A stretch of DNA of 64,000 nt from Riptortus pedestris. Taxonomy: Eukaryota > Arthropoda > Insecta > Hemiptera > Alydidae. The translations under genes were made by a program, and so were the position numbers. The notes below the pieces were generated by a model, which worked only from the letters and a program-made list of their open reading frames with translations, was not told where the DNA came from and made no database searches. This document shows positions 34,743-47,289 of this stretch, piece by piece. The stretch's first letter is position 1. Each line of letters begins with the position of its first letter. The stretch spans positions 76,057,001 to 76,121,000 of the forward strand of contig CM032229.1 of NCBI GenBank assembly GCA_019009955.1. The letters run 5' to 3'.

Positions 34743-34948
34743 GATGTGTGAGTTAAAGTGTTGACCTTAATCTCACATGGTAAACCTAGAGTGGCGAGTT
34801 CGATTCCCGCCTGGGCAAGGGAATTTATTTAGCGACGAAATTCATTAAATAAAATCCTAAGTCCTACCCTGATTAGAAAAGGGTGGTAACCTGTAGATAA
34901 CCCGTCCCAATTAGCCTAAGTTGCAAAAAGTGGACGTTAATAAATAAG
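34743..34948 (+). repeat. tRNA-like SINE, copy 6 (5' truncated)
   Basis: It starts within the head at GTGTGAGTTAAAGTGTTG. It has a clean B-box-like GTTCGATTCC followed by CGCCTGGGCA, the body TCCTACCCTGATTAG and the tail GTGGACGTTAATAAATAA. GATGTGTG occurs at both junctions and may be a short target-site duplication. Confidence 0.85.
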
Positions 34949-34949
34949 G

Positions 34950-36320
34950 ATGTGTGCTAGTAACACGAGTTACCTTTCACCTATTTACACTTCTTACTAA
35001 TGGCTTAATATTTTTCACTGCCTTTATATTTGGCCAATAATTAATAATTATTGTACATTTTTTAATACTGGCAATATACTCACTTATCCTATATAATAAT
35101 AGTTTATACACTTTTTTCATTATATATTATATTACATAAACATATATTTTCTCTCTAACTAGTATATATTTTCAACTGGCATTATAATTAGCCAATATTA
35201 GAATTAACTGACTTTTATTTTTAATGTATGTACTATTTCTGTTTTTTATTTTAAATATTATTTTGCAAGTAATTACAATCATTTTCTCACACACTCATAC
35301 ATACACTTATTTAATTTTTTTTTTTTTTTTTTTTTTTAATTTCTCTTGAAATTATGTTAACTGAATTGAAACGTATCATACAGGTTTCGCTATAATGAAA
35401 GAGCCGTAGATAGGTTCTAAAGTTATTTATACAGTGGCATTGACTATATAAAACATTTCAAAAGAAGAACTATTGGCAATATTCTTGATGTAAAACAAAT
35501 AAATTCTGAAAAAGAACAGGGGAGTTATAGTCTTAGGTGCATTCTGACACAACAGAACAGTCAGGTTAGCTCACCAATGAAAATTAAATAAAAATACCTA
35601 ATTTATAAATGCCATTACCACACACATATGTAAAACGTTAGTAACAGTTATCAAGTCTACGTTGTGCTTAGTGTACTAACCACAAAAAAATTAAGTACTC
35701 TGAAATGAAATATTGTTAAACGCTGTATTAAGAAATGACTCAAAAATCACAATAAGTTATCCAAACTTCTACATTTTATTTTAATATCTACATCCTTAAT
35801 ATAGTATACATATTCCAGTTGAAGGATTTTATTGTGCTTTAGATTCCTTAATTTGAGTGGATTTTTTTTTCAAGAAAGCTACTGCCATGTCCTTTATTTT
35901 TTTAAAAATATATTTGTTTTATTATATGCAATTTTTCTTATTTATTTATAAAATACACATTCAGAAAGAGTTCTAAAAATGAGTTTTTCCTGATTTTTAT
36001 TAAGTTAAGAAAAAAATGTCCACTAAAATACTAAGATGCATACATTTTAGTGGATGGGGTGAAATAAAGTAACGATGCAGTAGTTTAAATTCGGAGTGAG
36101 ACAACCCTTCTCACAGACAATGTCAACTATAACTGTAAAGTTGCCAGTCTAAATAAATAACGGTCCAGTCGTGACATACATTGTCTGAGTTCCGGCCATC
36201 ATGACCCGCTTATTACACACACAACTTTATCATATTCATTATTCTAAAACGTTTATAGGAAATTTAAAAAAATATTGTAAAACATTCTAGGTATGCTGTT
36301 AGTCTAAAAATATAATAAAA
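34950..36320. other. anonymous AT-rich DNA
   Basis: There is a poly(T) run at about 35318-35338. No gene or RNA is recognised. Confidence 0.45.
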
Positions 36321-36323
36321 TAT

Positions 36324-36536
36324 ACTGCTCAAAAATGAATAGCGATATTGGTTATTTTTTTCTTATCCTATTAATTTTAATTAAATCGACCAGAATTAAA
36401 TAACTTTTATATGGGGGGAAAAAGACAATAATTTCTATTAAATATTAATGATATTTATAATTAAAAAAAATGCTAGGCCCCATAAATACCACAAAACCTA
36501 CCAACCTACCAATATCCCTATTCATTTTTGAGCAGT
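36324..36536. mobile_element. short TIR element (MITE, ~213 bp)
   Basis: Terminal inverted repeats of 28 bp match at 27 positions. The left begins ACTGCTCAAAAATGAATAG and the right ends CTATTCATTTTTGAGCAGT. The CTGCTCAAAAA end is reminiscent of mariner/Tc1-type MITEs, which insert at TA, but no clean TA duplication can be fixed by eye. Confidence 0.75.
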
Positions 36537-36539
36537 TTA

Positions 36540-37240
36540 GAACATTTTTGTTGTCTGGAGGTCATGCTCTTGGATTTTTACAGGAAAAGAAAAGCCACTT
36601 ATGGTACTTGTTTCAATAAATCATTGCAAAATGGCCCTTTATGTAATATGAGGAGATTCAAGACAAAGATATCTCATCTCAGTTTGTGAATTCATCATCT
36701 GCTTGTGACCAAAATTGGAAAAAAAGGAATTGAAAACAAAGACATTAAGTGGATTTAAACCTGGGTTTATGTAATAATGTGGATGAGTACAACCAACTAT
36801 GTAAACCAGAGTACCAATTGAAATGGCCACAGAGATATCCTGAATGACGGAGGACTGTAGGAGGGGTGGCGATGGGTCGTTTTATTTTTGTATACGATTA
36901 GATCTTGGACCTCCTTACACTTTGTGGCCAAGTGGAGGAGTTGAGAAAACACTACAATAATGAATTTCTATATTATGATGAAGGTTGCGAATAATTAACC
37001 TATCTTTACTAAACCTTAAATATTACAGATTGAGTAATGTTCAGGATTACACATTGGACCGTGCAATAGCAAAAGAAAATTTAGAAAAAAAAATTGTGCC
37101 TAGTAATAAATAACTCAAAACCGAAAATTTCTATAATTCATAAGAAATGCTTCATTTATCGAAATGTATTGAATAACTATCAAAATCGGCGGGGTACACA
37201 GTGCCAGCCCTCTTATTCCCAAGATAAAAAATATCAGATA
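36540..37240. other. anonymous DNA
   Basis: No gene is recognised. The frame at 36639-36830 (-) has no motif. Confidence 0.45.
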
Positions 37241-37490
37241 TGTATTGCCTAATATTATTATTTATTACCGTACACTTTTTACAACTATGGCTAATTGGGA
37301 CGGGTTAAAGACAGGTTACCACCTTTTTCTAGCCAGGGTGGGACTTAGGATGTTATTTAATTAATTCCGTCACGAAATAATTTCCTTTGCCCAGGAGAGA
37401 ATCGAACTCGTCACTCTAGGTTTACCATGTAAGATTAAGGTCAACGCTTTAACTCACATGGCTAACCTGAGCCCCTTGTATTGCCTAATA
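37241..37490 (-). repeat. tRNA-like SINE, copy 7, with 14-bp target-site duplication
   Basis: The SINE body spans 37255-37476 in reverse orientation (tail TTATTATTTATTACCG at left, head GGCTAACCTGAGCCCC at right). TGTATTGCCTAATA occurs immediately outside both ends (37241-37254 and 37477-37490). This is the clearest retrotransposition footprint in the window and fixes the family's boundaries. Confidence 0.92.
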
Positions 37491-37493
37491 GTA

Positions 37494-39274
37494 TTCACAA
37501 CAACTAAGGAAATTGCTAAATATAATAATTGAGGGGAAAAAAACATTTTTTTGTTAAATCCAATACTTAGCATTCGGTTCGAAAAATATGCAAGATATAT
37601 TTCGAAACCGGATGTATTCCATAAATTAAAATTTGTTGTGAGTATAACACTATATCCTTGTACTTTTAAATAATTAAATAGACACTATGTTTGTTATGCA
37701 CTCCATTTCAAATTACTTCTTTTGAAAGAGATTCAAAATACCCCATTCCAATGAGTCATATTGATAAACGTATACAAACTATAGAACATTATTTATAGAT
37801 CTTTTTATGATAAACATAAAGATCATATACAATTTTTTTGAATGTATAATATATACAATTTTGTAGGAATGTATATAATATTTTATTTTGGTCTTTCTCT
37901 ACTTCCCATCCCTCTCAGTCAATTTCAAATGAATGGAGAGGTGAACAATTAGACGTTACAGCTATCCCAAATATGAAATTAAATATTGTAAAGCTAGACG
38001 TTTTTGAGTATTACGAGATACGTAAGCATGATACGCCAAAACTAGCTAAAATGAGTTCGGAGTGGGTCAAATCGGATAATCGTGTTGAAATCTGCAAACC
38101 GAAAATTTTCGTGGTAACCATACTTTTTTAACTTCATATAAGGAAGTAAAAACGGTTTTAAATAAGTAAAAAATACAATTATTTTACAGAGAAAAATGAA
38201 GAGAAAGGAAGAAAAACCAGTTTACATAATCGAATAATGTCCCAGTTAGCAACTCATTAGCTTTAGGAGTAAGTCATCTAAAAGCTCGAGCCTCATTTTC
38301 AGGAAGTTTTAATTTTATCACATAATGTGAAACCCACTTTTGCTGTTATACAAAAAAGGAATTATGCAAGTTTTTGTTATAAATTTAGCACTCAAACTGA
38401 CCTTAAAGGTATCAAATCTTAACTGAATTATAGTAACAACGTCAACATCTACTAAGTTCTTTATATAATTGAGAATGATTTTTCATTGTGTTAATTTCTT
38501 TAAAAAAATATTTGTTGGTTCTAATTCTTAAAATATAAGTCCTTAGAAAAATCAAGCATTGTTGAAAGTTTATAGGTTGAGTTGATTCAGACAACAAAAT
38601 AATCATGGCAATGGATTTAAATTGAAGAATATAGAAGATAGTTGAGAACAATTGAATAGGTAGTAATACAAAAAAGTATAAGCAAACATATTAATTAGAA
38701 TTCATTATTACTAATTAAAAATCATTCATCCTCCATGTGCTATCAGCAAAAAAGTCCTATTTACTCATTAGCAAAAAAGTCCTATATACTTATTAGCAAA
38801 AAAGTCCTATTTACTTACTAGCAAAAAAGTCCTACTTACCTCTCCATTCATTTGAAATTGACTGAGGGGGATGGGAAGTAGAGAAAGACCAAATTAAAAT
38901 ATTTCAATTTTATGTATTATACATTCAAAAAAATTGTGTAGCATCTTTATTGTTTATCATAAAAAGACCTATAAAAATGTTCTATAACTTTTTCAATATG
39001 ATTCATTGGAATGGAGATCTCGTGTATCACTTTTAAAAGATGTAATTTGAAATGGAGTGCATAACAAACATAGTATTATTGTGTTTTAACAAGCATTTAA
39101 TTATATAAAAGTACAAGGATATAGTGTGATACAACAGATTTTAATTTATTATTTACTCTGTTTCGTAATATATCTTACATATTTTTCGAGCCGAATGCTA
39201 AATATAGGATTTAACAAAAAAATGTTTTTTTCCCCCTCAATTATTATATTTAGCAATTTCCTTAGTTGTTATGA
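37494..39274. mobile_element. large inverted-repeat element, arms ~440 bp
   Basis: The left arm (about 37494-37947) and right arm (about 38838-39274) are inverted copies. Both contain AACAACTAAGGAAATTGC at the outer edge and CTCTACTTCCCATCC at the inner edge, with scattered differences. The central 890 bp contain no transposase motif. A four-copy 27-bp tandem repeat adjoins the right arm. The element lies within 20 bp of a SINE. It may be a foldback transposon or an inverted duplication. Confidence 0.75.
38744..38841 (+). repeat. tandem repeat, 4 x ~27 bp
   Basis: The motif AGCAAAAAAGTCCTATTTAC occurs four times at a period of about 27 bp, with one or two differences between copies. It sits immediately inside the right arm of the inverted-repeat element. 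Confidence 0.9.
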
Positions 39275-39275
39275 A

Positions 39276-42060
39276 GATCAAAAGTGGTAATAAGTTGTTA
39301 CTAAGTATGGTTCGCATTGTTTCTATGGCATGGTATTCTTATTTTTACCAATTACGACAGAGAAATGTTATTTTATAATAGTGAGACATCAAGAAATCAT
39401 AACCGTTTTAAATTGTTGTGGATCCTCACTGAAAATAAGATTCAAATACATGGTGTAGGTATATAACAAGTAGCCGCTGCTCCAACTGGAGTTAAAAGTT
39501 AAACCTATACGAAACAAATCTTTGCTGCATATTTCGAATTATTTTCATAATTTAGAGTTGTGGGATATGTCTAGGCCGGTAAGATGGAGGAGAGGATGTG
39601 GTGAGTAGTGATCTACCGAAGTAGGAAATTGAATGAGAAGGTTCGTAATCCATAACTAAATTTGATATCCACTCCTACCAATCCCAACTATTTATACTCT
39701 CCGGTCAATATTAATATATTATAAAATCTATTCACGACAATTGGAATATACGAATTTTCTATATAAAATATTGACTACATTCATCATAATTACAATATAA
39801 CAATATCATAATAACAAACTGCTTTTCTACTTTAATAATTGTTCCAGAATATAAGAAGAAAAGTAGTTTCCCATATTTGGACATTTCATCAACTATTCAC
39901 CATTTTTTCCTGTAATAAAGAGCCCATCTAATCAAGGCTTTAAATTTGAGCTGATTTTGAGATGACCAGTGGTTCAGATGCTGGTAGTGCAAAACCGTTA
40001 AGTAGAGTATATTGAAGAATGAAAACCCCAAAAATGTTGGTATTTCAGATAATATTGGAGGAAAACAAAAAAAAAACAAAATCAGTTGTTCAACATTTTT
40101 CAATCGGCCGCAAAGTAACTGAAATATTTCGAATTTTACCCTTTCTCTAAATCCTCTCCCCTAATAGTCCGAAGAATATAATACATTATATTTAAGCACG
40201 AAATAAGATGATATCTTTATATATAACAGGAATGGTAGTAAATATAGCACAAGATAAAAATATAAAATTGACGCCTGCTCCCACAAGAGAGATCTCCACT
40301 GATGCTTGACAACTGCGATTAGTGATAGTAATGATAAAATACATGCTAAAGAAATTGTTGTTTTTAAACTTGAATTTAATTGATCAAAACATAGGAGTTT
40401 TCTCAAAATGTTTATTTCGTGATAAGAGCATAGTAATGCCCTAGGGAGACATATAGTAAAATTGCTTAATGCGTATATAGATACATACGAATACGTATCA
40501 ACACATAAAACCCTATAACATAATGAAAGGGAGCATAGCCATTAACCAAGATTACTTACTGAAGAATCTACAAATGGTTGAAAGTGCCCAACTGGTGCAA
40601 TATCAACTGTTGAATATATTATTCTATATTGTACAAAATTCATAATTAAGAGTACATTCCAGTATACTTAATTGTGTAAAAAAGTAAAAAATCTCTTCAT
40701 GACAAACATGACCAAATGTAAACGACAATTTGAAGTAGAAACAACAAAGGAAACAAGATACGATTTAGCAAGTACGTGATACCTTTCCTTTCATTATAGT
40801 TTTTGTTATTTTGTTATATTTTAATAATGTTTTACACATTATTACGTTAGGGAACGACGTAACAGAGTAGAGGTTTTTAATAAGTAAAGATAAATGTTTC
40901 ACATAGAAATCAACTGTAAGTTTATTGTCAATGTGTATTTTTTTAAAGAAAAATATAAATAATTGTTCACGATGAAAATGAGATTGCTAAAACAATTGTT
41001 TCGAAGTACAACATATTTAATTTGGTATTAGATGAAAATAGTTGAATAGAATTGAAAATAATATTCTTATTTGCCTACAGGATATTAGCCAGAGCACTTT
41101 GAAATCAACAGTAATAGATACTCAGATCTAAACATACATTCGTCATTTACAATACAAATTGCTTCATGTAACAGTAGCATAACTTCAATAACTGAACAGA
41201 AAGGACAGTTTTATATACGTTTAAAGGAAAGGAATCTTGTAATACTTATCTTTATACTTCGACGGAATGGCATTTTTAATTTTATCCATCAACTGCGAGT
41301 AACACAGCCAGTTGGAAATAATATTTTCTTCTCCTTCAAAGGCCCATTTAATAAAAACGTTGTCTATCAAATATTTGTTGAGGTATGAAAAGAAAAATTT
41401 CATTGCAATCAGCAACCCCACTACCGTATACTCTTCTTTATGATTTTCGGCCCCATTGAACTAAGCCCCTTTTATTATAATAGCCCGTTAATAAAAGTGT
41501 AGATATATTAGCTATTAGAGAAAATTTAAACTATTAAAAAACTAAGTCCTGTACCGAATAAGTATAAATAAAAAGCAATGACTTCCAGCATTCCTAAAAA
41601 AAGAACAGGTTGACTCACGCTTTTGGATGTTTAGCCGAATATACAAAAAAGTTATCTTTAAATTACAACATCTCATCGTTGAACTTTCTCAGCGGAGAGA
41701 AACTTTTTTAGCCTAATATATATTCATAAGCAAGGAAAAGCTACAATTTCCTTATCCATGTTATCACTTAAAGGGGCTGTTGAATAAGAAGCATATTCAA
41801 ACAACTTCTTGATGATTGTTACGTAAATATTACTTCTGGATTCCGTCTTATTTCTAATTATTCTGCTAATTTAAATTTCATCTGCGCCTTTTTAAAATAT
41901 TCATAGTTTTTAATGGAGTTTTTGCGGAAATTATAAAGGGTTTTTAATATTTTATTATAAGACTTATGGATGCCTTATAATAAAATATGTAAAAGCCTTA
42001 AGAAATTCGAATAAAAAAAAATCTTACATAAGTATATTTTACTTTTAAATTTCAATTGTT
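39276..42060. other. anonymous AT-rich DNA
   Basis: No gene or repeat is recognised. The frames at 39897-40103, 40161-40406 and 41221-41421 (all minus) show no domain. Confidence 0.45.
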
Positions 42061-42067
42061 ATTCATT

Positions 42068-42245
42068 AATGTCCAGGAGCTCAGGTTAGCCGTGTGAGAT
42101 AACGTATAGGTCTCAATAAACTTACTTAAAGAGTCATGGGTTCAGTTCCCATGTGGGCAATAAAAATTTATTTAGTGGCAAACTCATGAAATTAGAACCT
42201 GAGTATCATGGCGGCTAGAAAAGGATGGTAGCCTCCAGGCATATT
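42068..42245 (+). repeat. tRNA-like SINE, copy 8 (diverged)
   Basis: GGAGCTCAGGTTAGCCGTGT, a B-box-like GGTTCAGTTCCC and GTGGGCAATAAAAATTTATT are present. The 3' part ends at GGTGGTAGCC-like sequence without the usual tail. This is the most diverged recognisable copy. Confidence 0.7.
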
Positions 42246-42570
42246 CCATGTTATTTTGTAAAAGTATTTATATCTTTTTGTTCCTTTTAAAATATGACAC
42301 CTATATGAAACATCATTACCAAAATATATTACTATATTAAATCTTATTTAATTCAATTTTCTACACTTAAGTACTTAAAGTAAATAGTGTAAATGGAAAC
42401 CAATAAAAATGAATGCCTATATGTTAGTTATAATAGGTATTGGAGGAGTCCCATTAACCAGGTTTTAAGATAATTTTTTTTCTGAAATTCCTCTAACCCC
42501 AGATAACAAAAACGTAAAAAATGCAAAGTACATGATACATTTTGTAAGAAAAGATACATGCTGATAATTT

Positions 42571-42572
<2 letters not shown>

Positions 42573-42642
<70 letters not shown>
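42573..42642. repeat. (CA)n(TA)n microsatellite
   Basis: (CA)n at about 42573-42602 is followed by (TA)n at about 42604-42642. The minus-strand frame crossing it encodes Val-Cys and Ile-Tyr repeats. Confidence 0.95.
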
Positions 42643-42644
<2 letters not shown>

Positions 42645-42646
<2 letters not shown>

Positions 42647-43068
42647 ATAGAAATATATATACACAACGATTCATTGCTGTGGTTTGACTATAAATAAGTT
42701 AATTTTCTATGATCAAACTTCCTCGTCTGCAGGAAAACCAAACAGTTCTGGTGTATGTACGTATTTACATGTTGACAAAATGAAAACGTTATTTTTATTA
42801 TTAGACTAATCATTAATTCATTTTGAGTTTGAGCTCTAAAATTTAGAAGTTGTGTTTGGGTGACACAGCGACCCGGAGAAGGGCATTTTAAACAAGGAGA
42901 CCGTGATTTCTTCCTAATGAATCCGATGTCAGCAAAAACACGGATACAGAACACGGATCAATTGTCTTTTCCTTTCTTCTTACACCGTTTCATTTCTCAT
43001 GTCAGGCAACTTCTTATCCTCTTGTCTACCACTTTTTTTAGGAAACATTTCACAGACAGCATTTAATA
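42645..43068. other. anonymous DNA
   Basis: The antisense frame pair at 42688-42954 (-) and 42860-43066 (+) has no motif. Confidence 0.4.
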
Positions 43069-43072
43069 TTAA

Positions 43073-45060
43073 CCCATTAGTGCCCAATCGATAGATTTTA
43101 TTTTTTTTTTAATTTTTACTATTGTTTTACTTTATAGGCAATGGGAAAAATAATTTAAAAAAATTATGGTAAGGGAAGTGCTGAATATCAGGCTGCAGCT
43201 AAAGATGCTCGTGGGCACTTGGTGCACTCGATTGGAACTACCTGCATTTATTGCCTCATTAAAAAGCATTTTAGGATTTTCATTAAAACAATATAATTTT
43301 TAAAACACTTTTATTGTATAAGAAACTCAAATAATACAATGTAATAATTTTCAGATGTTTTTGGAACAAAACTAAGGTGAAACAAATACTCTATCTAATA
43401 ATAAAACAATACTTTATCTAATAATAAAACAATCAAATATGTATAAGTAAATAATATATATTCTGTCTAATAGTAAATCAATGAAATATGTATAAAAAAT
43501 AATAAATCACATAAAAAAAATATATAAATAAATAACCTGAAACAAATACTCTATCTAATAATATAAACAAATTCTCTATCTAATAATAACAACAAATACT
43601 CTACCTAATAATAAAACAATCAAATATGGATAAATAAATTATAAATCACATAAAAAATATATATAAACAAATAACCGAAGGAGGTAAAATAAAACAAATT
43701 GCATATATACATTTTTTGCCCATTCTTCTACTCATGATAAGGGGCAAAACACTCAGGGTGAAGCGAAACGCTGCATTTTCTGCAGAGGTATATGGTTCTT
43801 CTCTTGCATTGGACACATAGTTTATTTTTGGAAATACCTTTTATAATCAAATGATCTGTCCTATCTTTTCGAATACTGTCAAGAGCTGTATACGATTTTT
43901 AAAACCTCGCCCAGTTCTCGAAGTCCCAAAATGTTTCAACAAATATATTACGACCTCTCGTCGTACTATATCGTCGACCTTGCACACAGCTTACATCAAC
44001 TGCCCAGCCAAAAATGGCCACCACCATTTCTTAGTTCTTATTGTAGTCCGATACGTTGATACAAACTGATAATTTAGATCAACGCCCCCCATATGCTGGT
44101 TGTATTCATATAATGCGAGAGGAATAGGAATACTAATTTTTTTTTTGTTCGGATGAGTACCTTGTTGCTGTTTTATTTTCTCCTTGAATGGTATTAGTCA
44201 TTACCGTGACAACTGCATTATCATTCCATCTTATAATTAGTAAATCCCCGTTAGTGGCAATTTGAACAGTCCCCCTACGCTGTTTTTTGAAAGCTTTTTT
44301 GTCAGTAAGGCAGTAATTAGTGGAAACCCGATTCTCCCTTAGTGTTGTTATGTGGAATGGTTTTAAAATTTTTGTTCAATATTCAAATAAAGGTCTAATT
44401 TTGAATAGCTTGTCAGTTCCTGGAACTATTTTAGAATTATCAGCACAATGGAGATATCTCAGAATATCGTCAAACCTATTACGTCTCATAGCATTACTAA
44501 CAAATGGGACACTGCAATCTTCATCTGTACTCCAAAATAAACGTCTTTTTGGAAGAGTATTATAACCTGATAACAATAGTATACCAATAATTAAATATTA
44601 TTGAGCAGCAATTGCTAAAGAATTTTCTAGTCTGAAAAAGAAATATGAAAATAATTAGTACACTATGTGCCCACGAGCAGCTTTAGACGCATGCAAAATT
44701 CAACATCAAATTTGGGCTAGTTTTTTTTTTTTTTCTTCTTCATATTTTACACATATTAACTACCAATATTAGAGACAAAATATATATAATCCAAATTTCA
44801 AAATAATAATAATTACAAGTACAACTTACCTCTTTCCTGCAGGAGGATTGAGTGAGGACTGACCTAAGATGGGAAAAGAGTGAAACAGGTAGTCACAGCT
44901 CCTTTTCTTTGTAACAGGTACCCCACCTCTCACCCCTATTGTCTCGAGGAATGTTCCCTCTTCACTTTAAGCCAAATTACTTAGAAAAATAACAACATCA
45001 ACACTACTGGTGGATTTTCAAAAACTGATGCAGCTAAAGCTGCTCGTGGGCACTAATGGG
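43073..45060 (-). mobile_element. piggyBac element (~2.0 kb), internally deleted
   Basis: TTAA sits at both edges (43069-43072 and 45061-45064), the target site specific to piggyBac. Terminal inverted repeats of 14 bp are CCCATTAGTGCCCA at left and its complement at right. GCTCGTGGGCAC recurs as a subterminal motif at about 43207 and at the right end, and inverted near 44670. The interior holds a transposase remnant on the minus strand. A partly duplicated AT-rich block lies at about 43380-43680, where ACTCTATCTAATAATA recurs. The element lacks the catalytic core and must be non-autonomous. Confidence 0.92.
43728..44576 (-). pseudogene. piggyBac transposase remnant lacking the DDD core
   Basis: The N-side fragment (44376-44576) includes LFWSTDEDCSVPFVSNAMRR and NRFDDILRYLH, characteristic of the start of the DDE_Tnp_1_7 domain. 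After KIRPLFEY the sequence passes into fragments matching the late part of the family: GDLLIIRWNDNAVVTVM, then HMGGVDL near 44072-44100 and TKKWWWPF. It ends in a zinc ribbon (CVQC, CRKC, HPEC, H) with a stop at 43728-43730. Roughly the middle 200 residues, which normally carry the three catalytic Asp residues, are absent. Frames change more than once. The zinc ribbon region is still open and well conserved. Confidence 0.88.
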
Positions 45061-45064
45061 TTAA

Positions 45065-46460
45065 TATTTTGTTAAAGCTGTACGCTTATACTTATTATAT
45101 TAAACCACAACAATCTAATTTAAAATAATATGTCTTAAAGGTTTTCCATTGTTTGGGATGGGATACATTTACTTTTCCCCCAGAACATAGTTCTACACAG
45201 TCTAATTACGAAATCAGTCAACGAAGTTAATATGTCCTCTTTGGACTCCAATTTATTAAAAAGCTTGCGATTCAGATATAGGTACCTTATAGATTTACAC
45301 AATTTCTTTGTTGCTAAAAAACTTTCGATGCAATGGTTTTTAGCAGCCCAATTTGTAGACGCCATTTCTCTTGGTTCGGTTCAACCATTAACGATCTTCA
45401 CCTTTAATTTTACATGAAACACTTAAACAAACAAAATGTTCAATTATTAAATAAATGTGGGGGGGGGCAATGAACGGTATATGAATAATTAATGTAGCAA
45501 ATTTGTAAGCTTGATGTAGCCCTTTATATGAATAAATAAACAGGTTATAAGTACTAATTACAAATTATGTAAAATTCAAATTAATTTGAATTCCCGAATG
45601 AAAGAAAAAAGAAAGACATAATAATATAAAACAAAGGTTGAGAAAGGTTAAATCAAATGTATTTCAGACTTACTGATTCCAGTTCTAAGAATAATCATAT
45701 ATGCCCTTTTTACATAATTATAGAACACGATGGTAATAATTTCCATTCTTCTGACGTTGGTTTCAGGTAACTCGTTATTCTAAATTCCTTGAGGATAAGG
45801 TAAATGGCAGAGGAGTGAGACAGTCTTCTGCTTTCCCAAGACTACATATAGCGAATAGATAACAGAATTATCAAAGATCCTGATTTGAGATTAACAGTTT
45901 CTATAAATGTTTTCATCACTGGGTCCTTCACTAAGTCGAAATGTTTTTGATGCTACAGTGTTTGGATCAACGTTATATATGTTATATTTATAAGTATCTG
46001 GAGTCTGCTTCAACGTCTGTCTGTTGTGTTTTGATGAGTCCAAACCTTATCAATAGCTGATCTTCGACCAGTTGAAAAAAAAACAAAAAAAACAAGATTA
46101 TGGATTTATTAAGATTAACTGCCAGGTTCTACGAAACGAATTACCAATTTGTTAATAAAGTCCAGAAGGTAAAATATATACAATATAAAACAGTGCACTG
46201 AAATAATATCTTTGTTTAACTCCAGAATGGATTAAAAAAAAAAGAAGAACTAGTGCTTTAATCATATTTCTAATCCGTGTTGGTATATGATTTTTCAATT
46301 ATACATAGAGGTTTTTTAATGGTTTTTCAATTTGGAAAACATTATTTTTCAACTTTGATAAGGTTCAGGTTGTTATTTATGGCGGAATACTCTATCCTGT
46401 ACCCAGTTTGGGCTTCAGGTAAAATATTATTTCCATCATTAAACAGTAATAGTATATTTC
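45065..46460. other. anonymous AT-rich DNA
   Basis: No gene is recognised. The antisense frames at 45135-45365 (-) and 45232-45417 (+) and the frame at 46277-46480 lack motifs. Confidence 0.45.
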
Positions 46461-46465
46461 ATTAC

Positions 46466-47275
46466 AAGGGCGGAAAGTGACTGTTTCCTATGCGAGATCG
46501 TGTTTTACAGCCGAGGCGAAGCCGAGGCTGGAAATTAGATCGAGCATTGGAAACTCACTTTCCGCCCGAGTTATGAACGATACTTTACATCACGAGGCAA
46601 AAAATGCGAAATATAATTTAAACTCGTAATTATTAAGTAATATCATATTAAATGATTTGTTTTGCATTCTGTAGTACCGATTATTTCTGAACAGCTGATT
46701 TAGAGCACTAACCTGATGCAAGTAACATAACTTTAATAACTCTTTCAAACACAATACTTTATTATTTGAAATAAATTTATAACAAATTCAAACATTTACA
46801 ACTCAACAATTTTAGTGGCTTCCTTCATTAAATTTTCTGGTATGCTCCCAGCCATTTTGTGTAAATAAAATAAGTGGTTTGTAAACATGAGATGTAGCTG
46901 CGACAATCGATTAGTTGATAACAAATGACAACAATGTCACAAATTTGGATTTATACAGAACTCTTTTAAATGACATAAACGAATTTTATAATAAAACTAA
47001 GTTAAATTAGTGTAATTATATTTTCTAATGATAAGTAATCGACCAATAATATCTTTAGTGCTTTAAAATAACTAAAATGTAAATCGTTTTTCAAATAGAA
47101 ACGCTAGCGTAACCTAGCGTTGGAAACTGTAACTTCATTAAAGGGAGGGAAAAGTTCTTTCCCTCCCTAGAGTGGGAAAGAGAACAGCTGTTTCAAGTTA
47201 TTATAAAAAGACCCACTTTCCATACTTACATACGGTAGCGAAAGTAACTACTTTCGCATCAGAGTGGTGTAAAAT
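46466..47275. repeat. candidate non-autonomous element with terminal hairpins
   Basis: Positions 46468-46566 form an imperfect inverted repeat (GGCGGAAAGTGA against TCACTTTCCGCC, centred on GCCGAGGCGAAGCCGAGGC). The interior is AT-rich. At the far side are GGGAGGGAAAAG...CTTTCCCTCCC near 47141-47168 and GCGAAAGTAACTACTTTCGC near 47237. The AGTGAGTTTCC/GAAAGTGG theme at both sides suggests one element, but its boundaries and duplication are not certain. Confidence 0.45.
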
Positions 47276-47289
47276 TCTTTTCTGGGAAC

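Noticed and set aside
38744..38841. CRISPR-like array (four repeats)
   Set aside because: The repeats are directly tandem with no unique spacers, in eukaryote-type DNA.
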